Origin: Paenibacillus barengoltzii NBRC 101215
GTDB lineage: Bacteria; Bacillota; Bacilli; Paenibacillales; Paenibacillaceae
Assembly (NCBI RefSeq): GCF_004000745.1
Contig: NZ_BILV01000006.1
Location: 1 to 64,000, forward strand
DNA: 64,000 nucleotides
Direction: 5' to 3'
Of the stretch, positions 31,928 through 40,386 are shown one piece after another. Within the stretch, counting starts at the first letter, position 1; the number at the start of each line of letters is the position of its first letter. A model generated the notes under the pieces. That model was not told the DNA's origin. It searched no databases and saw only the letters and a program-made list of their open reading frames with translations. The translations under genes and the position numbers were made by a program.

Positions 31928-34366
31928 ATGAACCAAAAGAAAAAGATGGTGCTGGTCGGTAACGGGATGGCGGGAATCCGCACGGTGGAGCATGTGCTGA
32001 AGCTGGCTCCGGAGGCGTACGAGATTACGGTCTTCGGTGCAGAGCCGTATCCGAACTACAATCGGATTATGCTGTCTTCGGTGTTGGCTGGCGGGGCAGA
32101 CATGAAGGAGATTGTAATTAACGATTTGGCCTGGTACGAGGAAAATCACATCAACCTCCATCTGGGCGATGAGGTTGTTCGGCTCGATACCGATAAGCGC
32201 AAGGTCGTATCGGCCTCCGGGGTAGAAGCAGAATACGACGCATTGATTTTGGCCACGGGCTCCAATCCATTTATCTTACCGATTCCCGGGGCACGCAAGG
32301 ATGGCGTCATCGGGTTCCGCAATATCAAGGACTGCGAGCTGATGATGGAGGCCTCCCGCAAACATAAAAAAGCTGCGGTGATCGGCGGCGGTCTCTTAGG
32401 CCTGGAAGCGGCCCGCGGGTTGCTTAATCTCGGCATGGACGTCACCGTCGTGCATATCCATCCTTACTTGATGGAGCGTCAGCTCGACGAGCCGGCATCG
32501 CGGATGCTGCAACATGAGCTGGAAGCGCAAGGCATGAAGTTCCTCATGCAAAAGCAAACAGCCAGCATTTACGGCGGACGGCGGGCCGAGGGGCTGGAAT
32601 TTGCAGACGGAAGCCGATTGGAAGCGGACCTCGTTGTGATGGCCGTCGGCATCAAACCAAACATTGAATTGGCAAAAGAGGCAGGCCTTAATGTGGCGCG
32701 AGGCATTATCGTCAACGATTATCTTGAAACCAGCGCACCGGGGGTTTATGCCGTTGGGGAATGCGCTGAGCATCGCGGCATCGCCTACGGGCTGGTGGCC
32801 CCGCTCTATGAGCAAGGCAGTGTATTGGCCAAGCGGCTGGCTGGTGTCGAAACCGCCGCGTACGAAGGATCCGTCACTTCGACGAAGCTGAAGGTGTCGG
32901 GAGTAGATGTTTTTTCTGCGGGATATTTCAATGATGCGCCAGGCACGCGCTCGCTGCGCATTCAAGACGAACTGGAGGGCACGTACCGTAAAATCGTCCT
33001 GCAAGACGATCGGCTCATCGGCGCGGTACTGTTCGGCGACACAACGGACGGCCCATCGTTATTTGCCAAGATCAAAAGCGGAGAATCCGTAGCCGGGAAA
33101 GAGAAGGAGCTGCTGCTTGGGTTTACTCCGGGTCAAGCCGGGGCAGGGGCCTCGTCCCCGAATGCCCGGTTGGCCGCAATGGCGGACGACGAAATCATCT
33201 GCGGCTGTAACGGCGTCACCAAAGGCACCATCGTCGAAGCGGTGAAGGGCGGCTGCTCCAGCGTCGGCGAGATCAAAGCGTGCACGAAGGCGTCCGGCTC
33301 CTGCGGCGGCTGCAAACCGCTGGTCGAGGGACTGCTGCATCTATATGCAGAAGGCGATGTCAAAGCGGTGAAGGAAGGCATCTGCGGCTGTACCCCTCTG
33401 GGCCGCGACGAGATCGTCGCCAGCATCAAGGAGATGGGGCTCAAGAGTGTGCGCGAGGTGATGAACGTGCTGGAATGGCGCGAGCCGGAGGGCTGCTCGA
33501 AGTGCCGCCCGGCGTTGAACTACTACCTGGGGATGCTGTGGCCGGCTGAGTATGTGGATGAGAAAGAATCCCGCTTCGCCAACGAACGTTACCATGCCAA
33601 CATTCAAAAGGACGGAACGTTCTCTGTGGTGCCTCGGATTTACGGCGGTGTAACCTCACCGGCTGAACTCAAGCGAATTGCGGCGGTTGCCGAGAAATAC
33701 CAAGTGCCGATGGTGAAGTTCACCGGCGGACAGCGGCTTGACCTGCTGGGCGTAAAGAAGGAAGATTTGCCGAAAATGTGGGAGGAGCTCGATATGCCGT
33801 CCGGTCATGCGTACGGCAAGGCGCTGCGGACGGTGAAGACCTGCGTCGGCTCCACGTTCTGCCGGTTCGGGACCCAAGATTCCATTAGCATGGGCATTCA
33901 GCTGGAAAAAACGTTTGAACGCCTGAACACCCCCGGCAAGGTTAAACTGGCGGTATCGGGTTGCCCGCGGAACTGCGCCGAAGCCACGATTAAGGACCTT
34001 GGCGTTGTGGCTATCGACGGCGGTTGGGAGATCTATGTGGGCGGTAACGGCGGTGTGAAGGTTCGGGCGGCAGATTTGCTCTGCGTAGTGAAGACCGAAG
34101 ATGAAGTGGTCGAATGGACCGCAGCGTTCTTGCAGCATTACCGTGAGCAAGCCAGCTGGAACGAACGGACAGCGCAGTGGGTTGAGCGGGTAGGATTGGA
34201 CGCCATCAAGGCAGTGTTGGAGCAAGCCGATGAACGGAAAGCACTGGCTGAGCGGATTCAGGACACCTTAAGCCGGACGACAGACCCGTGGAAAGAAATT
34301 ATTGAAAACCAGGAGCTGCGTAAAAACTTCGAACCGCTGCGAGACGTACAACTGCAAAATTCTTGA
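31928..34366 (+). CDS. nirB: Assimilatory nitrite reductase large subunit, NAD(P)H-dependent
   Basis: An 812-residue enzyme that reduces nitrite to ammonium. Domains in order are a FAD/NAD(P)H pyridine-nucleotide oxidoreductase (VLVGNGMAG at the start, AAVIGGGLLGLEAARGL in the NAD part) and two [2Fe-2S] BFD-like cysteine clusters (IICGCNGV with GSCGGCKP; GICGCTP with GCSKCRP). The C-terminal nitrite/sulfite reductase region has the sirohaem/[4Fe-4S] cysteines TCVGSTFCRFG and SGCPRNCAEA. AAAGGGGAGA sets the ATG at 31928 rather than 31922 or the upstream GTG at 31889. It is the first gene of nirB-nirD-FNT channel-sumT and is behind the ANTAR leader and GlnR-type boxes. No nitrate reductase gene is in the window. 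Confidence 0.93.
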   Translation: MNQKKKMVLVGNGMAGIRTVEHVLKLAPEAYEITVFGAEPYPNYNRIMLSSVLAGGADMKEIVINDLAWYEENHINLHLGDEVVRLDTDKRKVVSASGVEAEYDALILATGSNPFILPIPGARKDGVIGFRNIKDCELMMEASRKHKKAAVIGGGLLGLEAARGLLNLGMDVTVVHIHPYLMERQLDEPASRMLQHELEAQGMKFLMQKQTASIYGGRRAEGLEFADGSRLEADLVVMAVGIKPNIELAKEAGLNVARGIIVNDYLETSAPGVYAVGECAEHRGIAYGLVAPLYEQGSVLAKRLAGVETAAYEGSVTSTKLKVSGVDVFSAGYFNDAPGTRSLRIQDELEGTYRKIVLQDDRLIGAVLFGDTTDGPSLFAKIKSGESVAGKEKELLLGFTPGQAGAGASSPNARLAAMADDEIICGCNGVTKGTIVEAVKGGCSSVGEIKACTKASGSCGGCKPLVEGLLHLYAEGDVKAVKEGICGCTPLGRDEIVASIKEMGLKSVREVMNVLEWREPEGCSKCRPALNYYLGMLWPAEYVDEKESRFANERYHANIQKDGTFSVVPRIYGGVTSPAELKRIAAVAEKYQVPMVKFTGGQRLDLLGVKKEDLPKMWEELDMPSGHAYGKALRTVKTCVGSTFCRFGTQDSISMGIQLEKTFERLNTPGKVKLAVSGCPRNCAEATIKDLGVVAIDGGWEIYVGGNGGVKVRAADLLCVVKTEDEVVEWTAAFLQHYREQASWNERTAQWVERVGLDAIKAVLEQADERKALAERIQDTLSRTTDPWKEIIENQELRKNFEPLRDVQLQNS

Positions 34367-34388
34367 TCTTTTTTGGGGGGCAGATACC

Positions 34389-34703
34389 ATGATAACTAAA
34401 ATTCAAGTGGCACGGTTGGACGACATTGATCGGCTTGGTTCACGTACGGTGTTTGTTGAGGGGAAGGAGGTTGCGATTTTCCGCCTCAGCGACGGCAGTG
34501 TTCACGCCATTGAAAACCGCTGTCCGCACAAAGGCGGCAAGTTGTCAGAAGGGATGGTGTGCGGTGCAGCCGTGCACTGTCCCCTGCACGATTGGAAGAT
34601 CAATCTGCGGAGCGGACGTGTCCAAGAGCCCGACCATGGGGAGGTCACGGTCTATGAGATCGAAGTGGATGAAGCGACCGGAGCTATATATATTTCACTG
34701 TAG
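34389..34703 (+). CDS. nirD: Nitrite reductase small subunit (Rieske type)
   Basis: A 104-residue NirD/NasE-type protein with a Rieske [2Fe-2S] fold. The first ligand pair is in CPHKGGKLSEG and the second in CPLHDWKINLRSG, both complete (C-x-H and C-x2-H). It pairs with the large subunit in NAD(P)H nitrite reductase. GGGGGG precedes the ATG at 34389; the open frame to 34302 overlaps the 3' end of nirB and is not used. The stop codon is followed at once by a short 9-base tandem repeat. Confidence 0.9.
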   Translation: MITKIQVARLDDIDRLGSRTVFVEGKEVAIFRLSDGSVHAIENRCPHKGGKLSEGMVCGAAVHCPLHDWKINLRSGRVQEPDHGEVTVYEIEVDEATGAIYISL

Positions 34704-34729
34704 CGTATAGGGCGTATAGAGCGTATAGA
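34703..34729. repeat. Three tandem copies of GCGTATAGA
   Basis: GCGTATAGG, GCGTATAGA, GCGTATAGA in exact 9-base register, beginning on the last base of the nirD stop codon. It fills the gap before the nitrite channel gene. Confidence 0.75.
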
Positions 34730-34762
34730 GAATCGCAGTGCGAATAAAGGAGTGGACGAACC

Positions 34763-35635
34763 ATGGATTACGTCAAACCAGGAGAAGTACTAGGGAGCAT
34801 GATTGAGACCGGGAAAAATAAAGCCAACCTCAGCATTCTGCAGCTGCTGGTCAAAGGATTTTTGGGCGGAGCGATCCTGGCGTTCGCCACCACCTTGGCG
34901 TTTACCGCGACGCAACAGACCTCGCTGGGGATCGTGGGGGCGGTGATTTTCCCGGTTGGCTTTGTGATGATTGTCCTGTTGGGCCTGGAGCTTGTCACTG
35001 GCAGCTTCGCCTTGATCCCGCTGGCTGTGATGGAACGGCAGGCTTCGCCGGGGCGGATGTTGTCCAGCTTTGGATGGGTGATCCTCGGGCATCTCATCGG
35101 CTGTGCTGTGTATGCTGTTCTCTATGGGCTGACGATTACGAAAATGGGCACGGACCTGTCCCACCCGCTTGTGCAGATGTTGATCCAGACGAGCGAAGCG
35201 AAGACGCTGGCTTACAAGCAGATGGGCGGCAGCGGTCTCGCGCTGGTCACCATCAAGGCTGTTCTGTGTAACTGGATGGTTACGCTGGGCGTGGTGATGG
35301 CGATGACCTCGAAGTCGACGGCAGGCAAAATCGCAGCGATGTGGTTGCCGATCCTGATCTTTTTTGCACAAGGGTTCGAGCATGCGGTCGTGAATATGTT
35401 CGTCATCCCGGCTGGCATGATGCTGGGAGCGGACGTCAGTATGGCCGACTGGTGGCTATGGAACCAAATTCCTGTCTTGATCGGCAACTTCCTGGGCGGC
35501 GTCGTGTTCACCGGTTTGATGCTGTATGTGGCGCAAAAAGGCAGCTTGCGGCGCGGAGTAGCCGCGCAGGTTGCAGGAACGGAAATGGCTGAGCCGGATG
35601 GCCGCGCGTTGTCCGTGGCAGGGGAACGCCTATGA
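34763..35635 (+). CDS. Formate/nitrite transporter family channel (NirC-like)
   Basis: A 290-residue FNT-family protein with six membrane segments. Blocks include KGFLGGAILAFATTLAF in the first segment, ELVTGSFALIPLAVMERQ (the loop that lines the pore), KAVLCNWMVTLGVVMAM and FFAQGFEHAVVNMFVIPAGMM. FNT channels pass nitrite or formate with protons; here the position between nirD and a sirohaem methylase points to nitrite. AAAGGAG precedes the ATG at 34763. Its TGA overlaps the ATG of the next gene (35632-35635), indicating coupled translation. Confidence 0.88.
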   Translation: MDYVKPGEVLGSMIETGKNKANLSILQLLVKGFLGGAILAFATTLAFTATQQTSLGIVGAVIFPVGFVMIVLLGLELVTGSFALIPLAVMERQASPGRMLSSFGWVILGHLIGCAVYAVLYGLTITKMGTDLSHPLVQMLIQTSEAKTLAYKQMGGSGLALVTIKAVLCNWMVTLGVVMAMTSKSTAGKIAAMWLPILIFFAQGFEHAVVNMFVIPAGMMLGADVSMADWWLWNQIPVLIGNFLGGVVFTGLMLYVAQKGSLRRGVAAQVAGTEMAEPDGRALSVAGERL

Positions 35636-36405
35636 AGCACCCCGGGATGGTAAGTATTATCGGAGCGGGACCCGGCGACCCCGAGTTGATCACGGTCAAG
35701 GCGATGAACCGGCTGCGGGAAGCCGAGGTCGTGTTGTACGACCGCCTCGTCAGTGAAGAGCTGCTGGCATACGCCGGGCCGTTCGCGGAGCTGGTGTACG
35801 TCGGCAAGGCGCCGGGACGCCATGCGATGCCGCAGGAGGAAATCGAGCGCTGGCTGATCCGCTACGCCATGGACGGGAAGCGGGTCGTGCGCCTGAAGGG
35901 CGGCGACCCGTTCGTCTTCGGGCGCGGCGGGGAGGAGGCGCTGGCGCTGGCCGCTGCGGGAATCCCCTATGAGGTGATTCCCGGCATCACATCAGCGCTG
36001 GGCGCGGCGGCTTCCGCCGGCGTGCCGCTGACGCATCGCGGGGCGGCCGCCTCGTTCGCCTGTGTGACCGGCAGCCGCTGCCACGGCGATCAGACGCCGA
36101 TCCGCTGGGACCTGCTGGCGCATAGCGTCGACACGCTGGCGATCTACATGGGCGTCAGCCAAATCGGCGCCATCCGCGAGGAGTTGCTCCGCCATGGCAA
36201 GTCGGCTTCAACGCCGGTGGCGTTGATCGAACGCGGTACGACCTGCCGGCAGCGCACGTTCACTTGTACCTTGGACGACATGCACAAGCTGGCCGCCGCC
36301 GTGAAGCTAAGCAATCCGGCGCTGATCGTCGTCGGCGAGGTGGTGCGCGTCCGCGAGCAGCTGCAGTTGTTTGAGCATCAGGCGGAGGTGTACTACGGGT
36401 CGTGA
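35632..36405 (+). CDS. sumT: Uroporphyrinogen-III C-methyltransferase
   Basis: A 257-residue SUMT enzyme. VSIIGAGPGDPELITVKA is the canonical start, then VVLYDRLVS, VRLKGGDPFVFGRGGEE, PGITSALGAAASAGVPLTHRG and TLAIYMGVSQI. It methylates uroporphyrinogen III twice to precorrin-2, the first step toward sirohaem, which nirB needs. There is no fused uroporphyrinogen-III synthase or CysG-like dehydrogenase/chelatase domain, so those steps are encoded elsewhere. It overlaps the nitrite channel gene by 4 bases and is the last gene of the nirB operon (equivalent to B. subtilis nasF). Confidence 0.92.
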   Translation: MKHPGMVSIIGAGPGDPELITVKAMNRLREAEVVLYDRLVSEELLAYAGPFAELVYVGKAPGRHAMPQEEIERWLIRYAMDGKRVVRLKGGDPFVFGRGGEEALALAAAGIPYEVIPGITSALGAAASAGVPLTHRGAAASFACVTGSRCHGDQTPIRWDLLAHSVDTLAIYMGVSQIGAIREELLRHGKSASTPVALIERGTTCRQRTFTCTLDDMHKLAAAVKLSNPALIVVGEVVRVREQLQLFEHQAEVYYGS

Positions 36406-36468
36406 AGCGAGGGAGGTCATGGGTGGTTGCTAACTTACTACCGCCCCACTGTCCCTTGCTTATAGACT

Positions 36469-36652
36469 AACTGCAAAAGTGCAGTTCATTTTGAGGAAAA
36501 TCGGCTTTTCTGCGAGATTAAGTGTAAAAATGCAGTTGAGTAAGCGGGTTTTGAAGAAAAATGGGCCCTAGGCGGTTAAATGAACTGTACTTTTGCATTT
36601 CATCCACCGATACAAGGTACATTCGACAAGATTCGCCTGCACTTTTACATTT
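36469..36652. repeat. Structured repeat element, AACTG-box type, copy 2
   Basis: Forward boxes AACTGCAAAAGTGCAGTT at 36469 and AAGTGTAAAAATGCAGTT at 36520; inverted boxes AACTGTACTTTTGCATTT ending 36600 and GCCTGCACTTTTACATTT ending 36652. Spacing is 51, 63 and 52 bases; total 184 bases. The same geometry as the copy at 6931-7113. It fills the convergent gap between sumT and the deacetylase gene and nothing else is seen there except the terminator that follows. Confidence 0.8.
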
Positions 36653-36670
36653 CGTTATACATCCGAACAG

Positions 36671-36720
36671 AAAAAAGGCCAAAAAGACCGCCTCATTCGT
36701 GAGGTTCCTTTTGGCCTTTT
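36671..36720. terminator. Bidirectional terminator between sumT and the deacetylase gene
   Basis: AAAAGGCCAAAA pairs with TTTTGGCCTTTT, with an inner CCTC/GAGG stem around ATTCGT. A-tract on one side and T-tract on the other suit both converging genes. Confidence 0.75.
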
Positions 36721-36723
36721 GCC

Positions 36724-37359
36724 TTATTCCAACGCAGCTCTGCTTAACGTCAGCAGCTCGCTGACCGTCACCAGCCGGTATCCGGCGGCCGTTAGTTCGG
36801 CGGCCAGGATGCGCACGGCTTCCACGGTTTGGGAACGGTCGTCGAAGCCGTCGTGGAACAGCAGGATGCTGCCCGGGCGGACCTGCTCCCGCGTCTTCTC
36901 CACAATGTGCGCCACGCCGGGCATCTCCCAGTCCATCGCCGCGCCATTCACCGCCCCAATCGCGGGATAGCCGAATTCACCGGCGGTGATGGCGGCCACT
37001 TCCTCGGAGGTCGCGAGGTAAGGCGGGCGGAAGACCTTCGGTTTCGCGCCGGTGACCTGCTCGATCAAATCCTCCGTCAGCTGTAGTTCCCGGCGGCATT
37101 CCTCCGGGGGAAGATCCGGCAAGTGCGGGTGCGTGTACGTATGGTTACCGATCTCATGGCCTTGCTCGTGCACAGCCTTGGCGGTTTCCGGGCTTTTCTC
37201 CATCTGTGTGCCGATCATAAAGAACGTTGCTTTGCCCTGTACCTCCCTTAGAATCTCCAAAACCTGCGGGGTGTACAGCGGATTGGGGCCGTCGTCGAAC
37301 GTGAAGGCAACCGCTTTATCCTGGATAGGCAGCTCGTTAATCACTTGAAAATCAGCCAT
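36724..37359 (-). CDS. Polysaccharide deacetylase (NodB domain)
   Basis: A 211-residue CE4-type deacetylase. VAFTFDDGPNPLYTPQVL carries the catalytic base and first metal Asp, GHEIGNHTYTHPHL the two metal histidines, and RPPYLATSEEV and ILLFHDGFDD the remaining motifs. No signal peptide is visible, so either it is cytoplasmic or exported by another route. Substrates of the family are N-acetylglucosamine polymers, acetyl-xylan or peptidoglycan. GAAGGAGATG precedes the ATG. It is 54 bases downstream of the uxuB-type gene on the same strand and may belong to that operon, in which case acetylated xylo-oligosaccharide would be a reasonable substrate; this is speculative. Confidence 0.8.
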   Translation of the reverse strand: MADFQVINELPIQDKAVAFTFDDGPNPLYTPQVLEILREVQGKATFFMIGTQMEKSPETAKAVHEQGHEIGNHTYTHPHLPDLPPEECRRELQLTEDLIEQVTGAKPKVFRPPYLATSEEVAAITAGEFGYPAIGAVNGAAMDWEMPGVAHIVEKTREQVRPGSILLFHDGFDDRSQTVEAVRILAAELTAAGYRLVTVSELLTLSRAALE

Positions 37360-37413
37360 TTTCTAACGCATCTCCTTCTTTATCGAAGTCCCGCGTACGA
37401 CTACCGCGACCTT

Positions 37414-38268
37414 TTAAACCCCCGAGTAAGCCATAAAACCGCCATCGACGGGAATCACCGTACCGGTCACAAAGCCAGACGTCTCCGCATCAGCCAGCCA
37501 CAATAGCGTACCCAGCAAATCCTCCGGCACGCCAAAGCGGCGCATCGGGGTATGGGTGATAATTTTGTTCGAGCGCTCCGTTAACGATCCGTCCGGGTTC
37601 GTCAGTAAGCTGCGATTCTGCTCAGTCAGGAAAAATCCCGGGGCAATCGAGTTCACGCGAATCCCGGACTCCGCCAGATGCACGGCCAGCCACTGCGTCA
37701 GGTTGTTGATCGCCGCTTTGGCCGCACTGTAGGCAGGAACCTTCGTCATCGGGCTGTACGAGCTCATGGAGGAGATGTTGATAATCGTCGCGCCGGGACG
37801 CCCAATCATTTCTTTAGCGAAAATTTGCGTCGGGATCAACGTCCCCATGAAGTTTAAATCCAGGACGCCGCGTACGCCGGAAATGCTGAGGTCAAAAAAG
37901 CTGGTGACCTCCGGATTCGCGACATCTTCCGGCCGAAAAATCTCGTTGGTTGTATTGGCGCTGGCATTGTTGCCGCCGGCTCCGTTGACGAGGATGTCGC
38001 ACGGGCCAAACTGCTCTCGTACTGCGGCCTCCGCTGCCTTGACGCTCTCGGCATCCGTCACGTCGTAGGCAAATGCCGCAGCCACACCGCCATCGGTGCG
38101 AATCTGATCCACTACGGCTTCGGCCTTGGCGAGCGTGCGGTTCAAGATCGCCACTTTCGCCCCCTGACGCCCTAGTTCACGGGCCATTGCCCGGCACAGC
38201 ACCCCGGCGCCGCCGGTAATGACGGCTGTTTTGCCGACCAATGCAGGATGTACTGGCAAGTTGCTCAT
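37414..38268 (-). CDS. uxuB: D-mannonate oxidoreductase, SDR type (UxuB/YjmF-like)
   Basis: A 284-residue short-chain dehydrogenase. [18 protein letters not shown] is the cofactor loop, [10 protein letters not shown] follows, and the active site has [36 protein letters not shown] (Ser, Tyr, Lys shown in order). The long insertion [20 protein letters not shown] is typical of the YjmF-like fructuronate reductases that convert fructuronate to mannonate. The ATG at 38268 follows AAGGAGTGA; the GTG at 38280 lies inside that site. It starts 22 bases downstream of uxuA, which supports a role in D-glucuronate breakdown, matching the aldouronate import genes at 18-28 kb. Confidence 0.85.
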   Translation of the reverse strand: MSNLPVHPALVGKTAVITGGAGVLCRAMARELGRQGAKVAILNRTLAKAEAVVDQIRTDGGVAAAFAYDVTDAESVKAAEAAVREQFGPCDILVNGAGGNNASANTTNEIFRPEDVANPEVTSFFDLSISGVRGVLDLNFMGTLIPTQIFAKEMIGRPGATIINISSMSSYSPMTKVPAYSAAKAAINNLTQWLAVHLAESGIRVNSIAPGFFLTEQNRSLLTNPDGSLTERSNKIITHTPMRRFGVPEDLLGTLLWLADAETSGFVTGTVIPVDGGFMAYSGV

Positions 38269-38290
38269 CGGTTGCTTCACTCCTTTTGGG

Positions 38291-39364
38291 TTAGTTTAGC
38301 TGACCGGCCTGCTTGGCATAGGCGTCCCATAAGCCCCACAGATACATGATGCCAAGCGCTCGGTCGTACAGGCCGTATCCCGGACGGCATTCTTCGCCCC
38401 AGATGTGGCGGCCATGGTCGGGACGGGCATACCCCGTGAAACCGGTGTCATAATACGCTTTCACAATACCGGCGATATCGACGGTGCCGTCTTGAGTCCG
38501 GTGTGACGTTTCCATGAAATCACCGTTATCAAACACGCGCACATTGCGGATATGGACAAACGGAATCCGGTCATGGAATTCATGGATCATCGCGATGATA
38601 TCGTTCTCCGGATTCGCCCCAAGCGAGCCGCTGCACAACGTAATGCCATTGGATGGACTGTCGACGAGCTTCAGGAAGCGGCGCAGATTGTCCTGATTCG
38701 TGATAATGCGCGGAAGCCCAAAGATCGACCACGGCGGATCGTCCGGATGAATGGCCATTTTGATTCCGTGCTGCTCGGCCACCGGAACGATTTCCTTCAG
38801 GAAATACTCCAGGTTGCGCCACAAGTCCTCCTCCGTGACGCCTCGATACGCCTCAAACAGGGAGGTCAAGTGCTCCAGCCGCTCCGGTTCCCAACCGGGC
38901 ATCGTCAGCGCGCTGTTCTGGTTGATCACCTTCACCAGCTCAAACGGATCGATATTGTGGATGCGGGCTTTCTCATAAAATAACGCTGTCGAACCGTCCA
39001 CCCCCGCCTTATGTAAATCCGTCCGCAGCCAGTCAAAGATCGGCATGAAATTGTAGCAGATCACCTTAACGCCGACTTTGGCGACTTTCTCAATCGTCCG
39101 CTTGTAGTTTTCGATATACTGGTCACGCGATGGCAGACCCAGCTTGATGTCCTCATGCACGTTGACGCTTTCCACCACATCGAGGTGAAACCCATAGCGG
39201 TCAGCTTGCCGCTTCACCTCTTCGATTTTGTCCATCGGCCATTCTTCTCCGGCAGGCACGTCATGCAGCGACCATACGAGACCCTCGACTCCGGGGATTT
39301 GCTTGATCTGATCCAGCGTGACCGTGTCATTGCCTTCGCCGAACCAACGAAATGTCATACGCAT
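38291..39364 (-). CDS. uxuA: Mannonate dehydratase
   Basis: A 357-residue UxuA enzyme that dehydrates D-mannonate to 2-keto-3-deoxygluconate. Family blocks are [99 protein letters not shown] and [13 protein letters not shown], which together supply the metal-binding His/Cys and catalytic residues. GGTGAAGG precedes the ATG at 39364. It lies 46 bases after the GntR regulator gene. KDG kinase and aldolase (kdgK, kdgA) are not in the window. Confidence 0.95.
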   Translation of the reverse strand: MRMTFRWFGEGNDTVTLDQIKQIPGVEGLVWSLHDVPAGEEWPMDKIEEVKRQADRYGFHLDVVESVNVHEDIKLGLPSRDQYIENYKRTIEKVAKVGVKVICYNFMPIFDWLRTDLHKAGVDGSTALFYEKARIHNIDPFELVKVINQNSALTMPGWEPERLEHLTSLFEAYRGVTEEDLWRNLEYFLKEIVPVAEQHGIKMAIHPDDPPWSIFGLPRIITNQDNLRRFLKLVDSPSNGITLCSGSLGANPENDIIAMIHEFHDRIPFVHIRNVRVFDNGDFMETSHRTQDGTVDIAGIVKAYYDTGFTGYARPDHGRHIWGEECRPGYGLYDRALGIMYLWGLWDAYAKQAGQLN

Positions 39365-39410
39365 ACTTTACCTTCACCGCCTATCTGGTTATTTGGGGGA
39401 GAGCTGGATG

Positions 39411-40094
39411 TTAGCTTTGCTTAAAATAGTCCGGATACCGCTCCTGCAACACCGGTAAATTGGAGATGCTGAGCTGCAAATGCTCCATCATCAGCAGGTC
39501 GGCCCGATGGGCGTCGCGGGCAACAATCGCCTCATACATGTCTTGGTGCTGCTCGTAGAGATTCTCCCAATGCGGATCGGTTGTCAGCCAAAGCACTCGC
39601 GTCCGATTGAGGTGGGCGTTCATCTGCTGGATGACGTCCCAGGTACCCAGCTTGCGGCAGCCCGCAAATAGAATGCGGTGGAACTCCTCGTCCAGCGCAA
39701 ACATCGCGTGGTTGTCGTGCCGGCGGATGCTGTCCTGCTGACGGGCCAAGTTGTCGGCCAGCTCGGTCAGCAACGCTTCCGGGAACTGTTCGCAGGCGAG
39801 CCGGATCACGGCGCGTTCCAACTGCTCCCGCATAAACCGCGCTTCCTCCACGAGCTCGGGGTCGATCAGCGATACCCGCGTACCGCGCTGCGGCAGGACC
39901 ACTACCAGTCCTTCCTGCGCCAGCCGTACGAAGCTCTCCCGAACCGGGGTGCGGCTCACCTGAAAGGCTAACGACATCTCTTTTTCAGATAGTGTAGTCC
40001 CCGGAGGCAGCTCCAGCGTGACGATCTGTTCCTTCAGCTTGGCATATACGACGTTACCCGCCGAACCCGTCTGTGTCAGCCATTTGTCGCTCAT
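39411..40094 (-). CDS. uxuR: GntR/FadR-family (FCD) regulator of the uxu genes
   Basis: A 227-residue regulator. The winged-helix domain reads LPPGTTLSEKEMSLAFQVSRTPVRESFVRLAQEGLV, with wing PQRGTRVSLID. The C-terminal FCD domain has the metal-binding pattern ALDEEFHRILFAGC, NRTRVLWL and YEAIVARDAHRADLLMMEHL. AAGGAGGTGA is just before the ATG at 40094; the longer frame to 40193 is not used. It is the first gene of uxuR-uxuA-uxuB and should bind the palindrome at 40201-40222 before its own gene. Likely released by fructuronate, glucuronate or mannonate; the ligand is inferred. Confidence 0.8.
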   Translation of the reverse strand: MSDKWLTQTGSAGNVVYAKLKEQIVTLELPPGTTLSEKEMSLAFQVSRTPVRESFVRLAQEGLVVVLPQRGTRVSLIDPELVEEARFMREQLERAVIRLACEQFPEALLTELADNLARQQDSIRRHDNHAMFALDEEFHRILFAGCRKLGTWDVIQQMNAHLNRTRVLWLTTDPHWENLYEQHQDMYEAIVARDAHRADLLMMEHLQLSISNLPVLQERYPDYFKQS

Positions 40095-40200
40095 CCATTC
40101 ACCTCCTTTGGGCCGGGGCCCAGCTCTAGCATTTGTTCTCGTTCCATCTTGCCTAATGTCCATCCTCTGTCTTGGTGCTCTTCCCAGATCCATTTAACTG

Positions 40201-40222
40201 CCATACTTGTATGGTAGTATGG
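40201..40222. promoter_or_regulatory. Probable UxuR operator
   Basis: CCATACT at 40201-40207 and AGTATGG at 40216-40222 are 7-bp perfect inverted arms around 8 bases. A nested palindrome CCATAC-TT-GTATGG spans 40201-40214. It lies 107 bases upstream of the regulator start. Confidence 0.6.
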
Positions 40223-40386
40223 AACCTGCTGGTTAGCAAGAGGCAAAATCGATTTACCCGCATATTTTCTACCGTATAAATTTGCAAACTTCAAAAATAC
40301 AACAATTGCGCGGTTGAGGTAGGAATACCCCTGGATTCCAATTTAATAGGATAGAAGTACCTATCGATGAAAGTGGGTGGTGGAAC

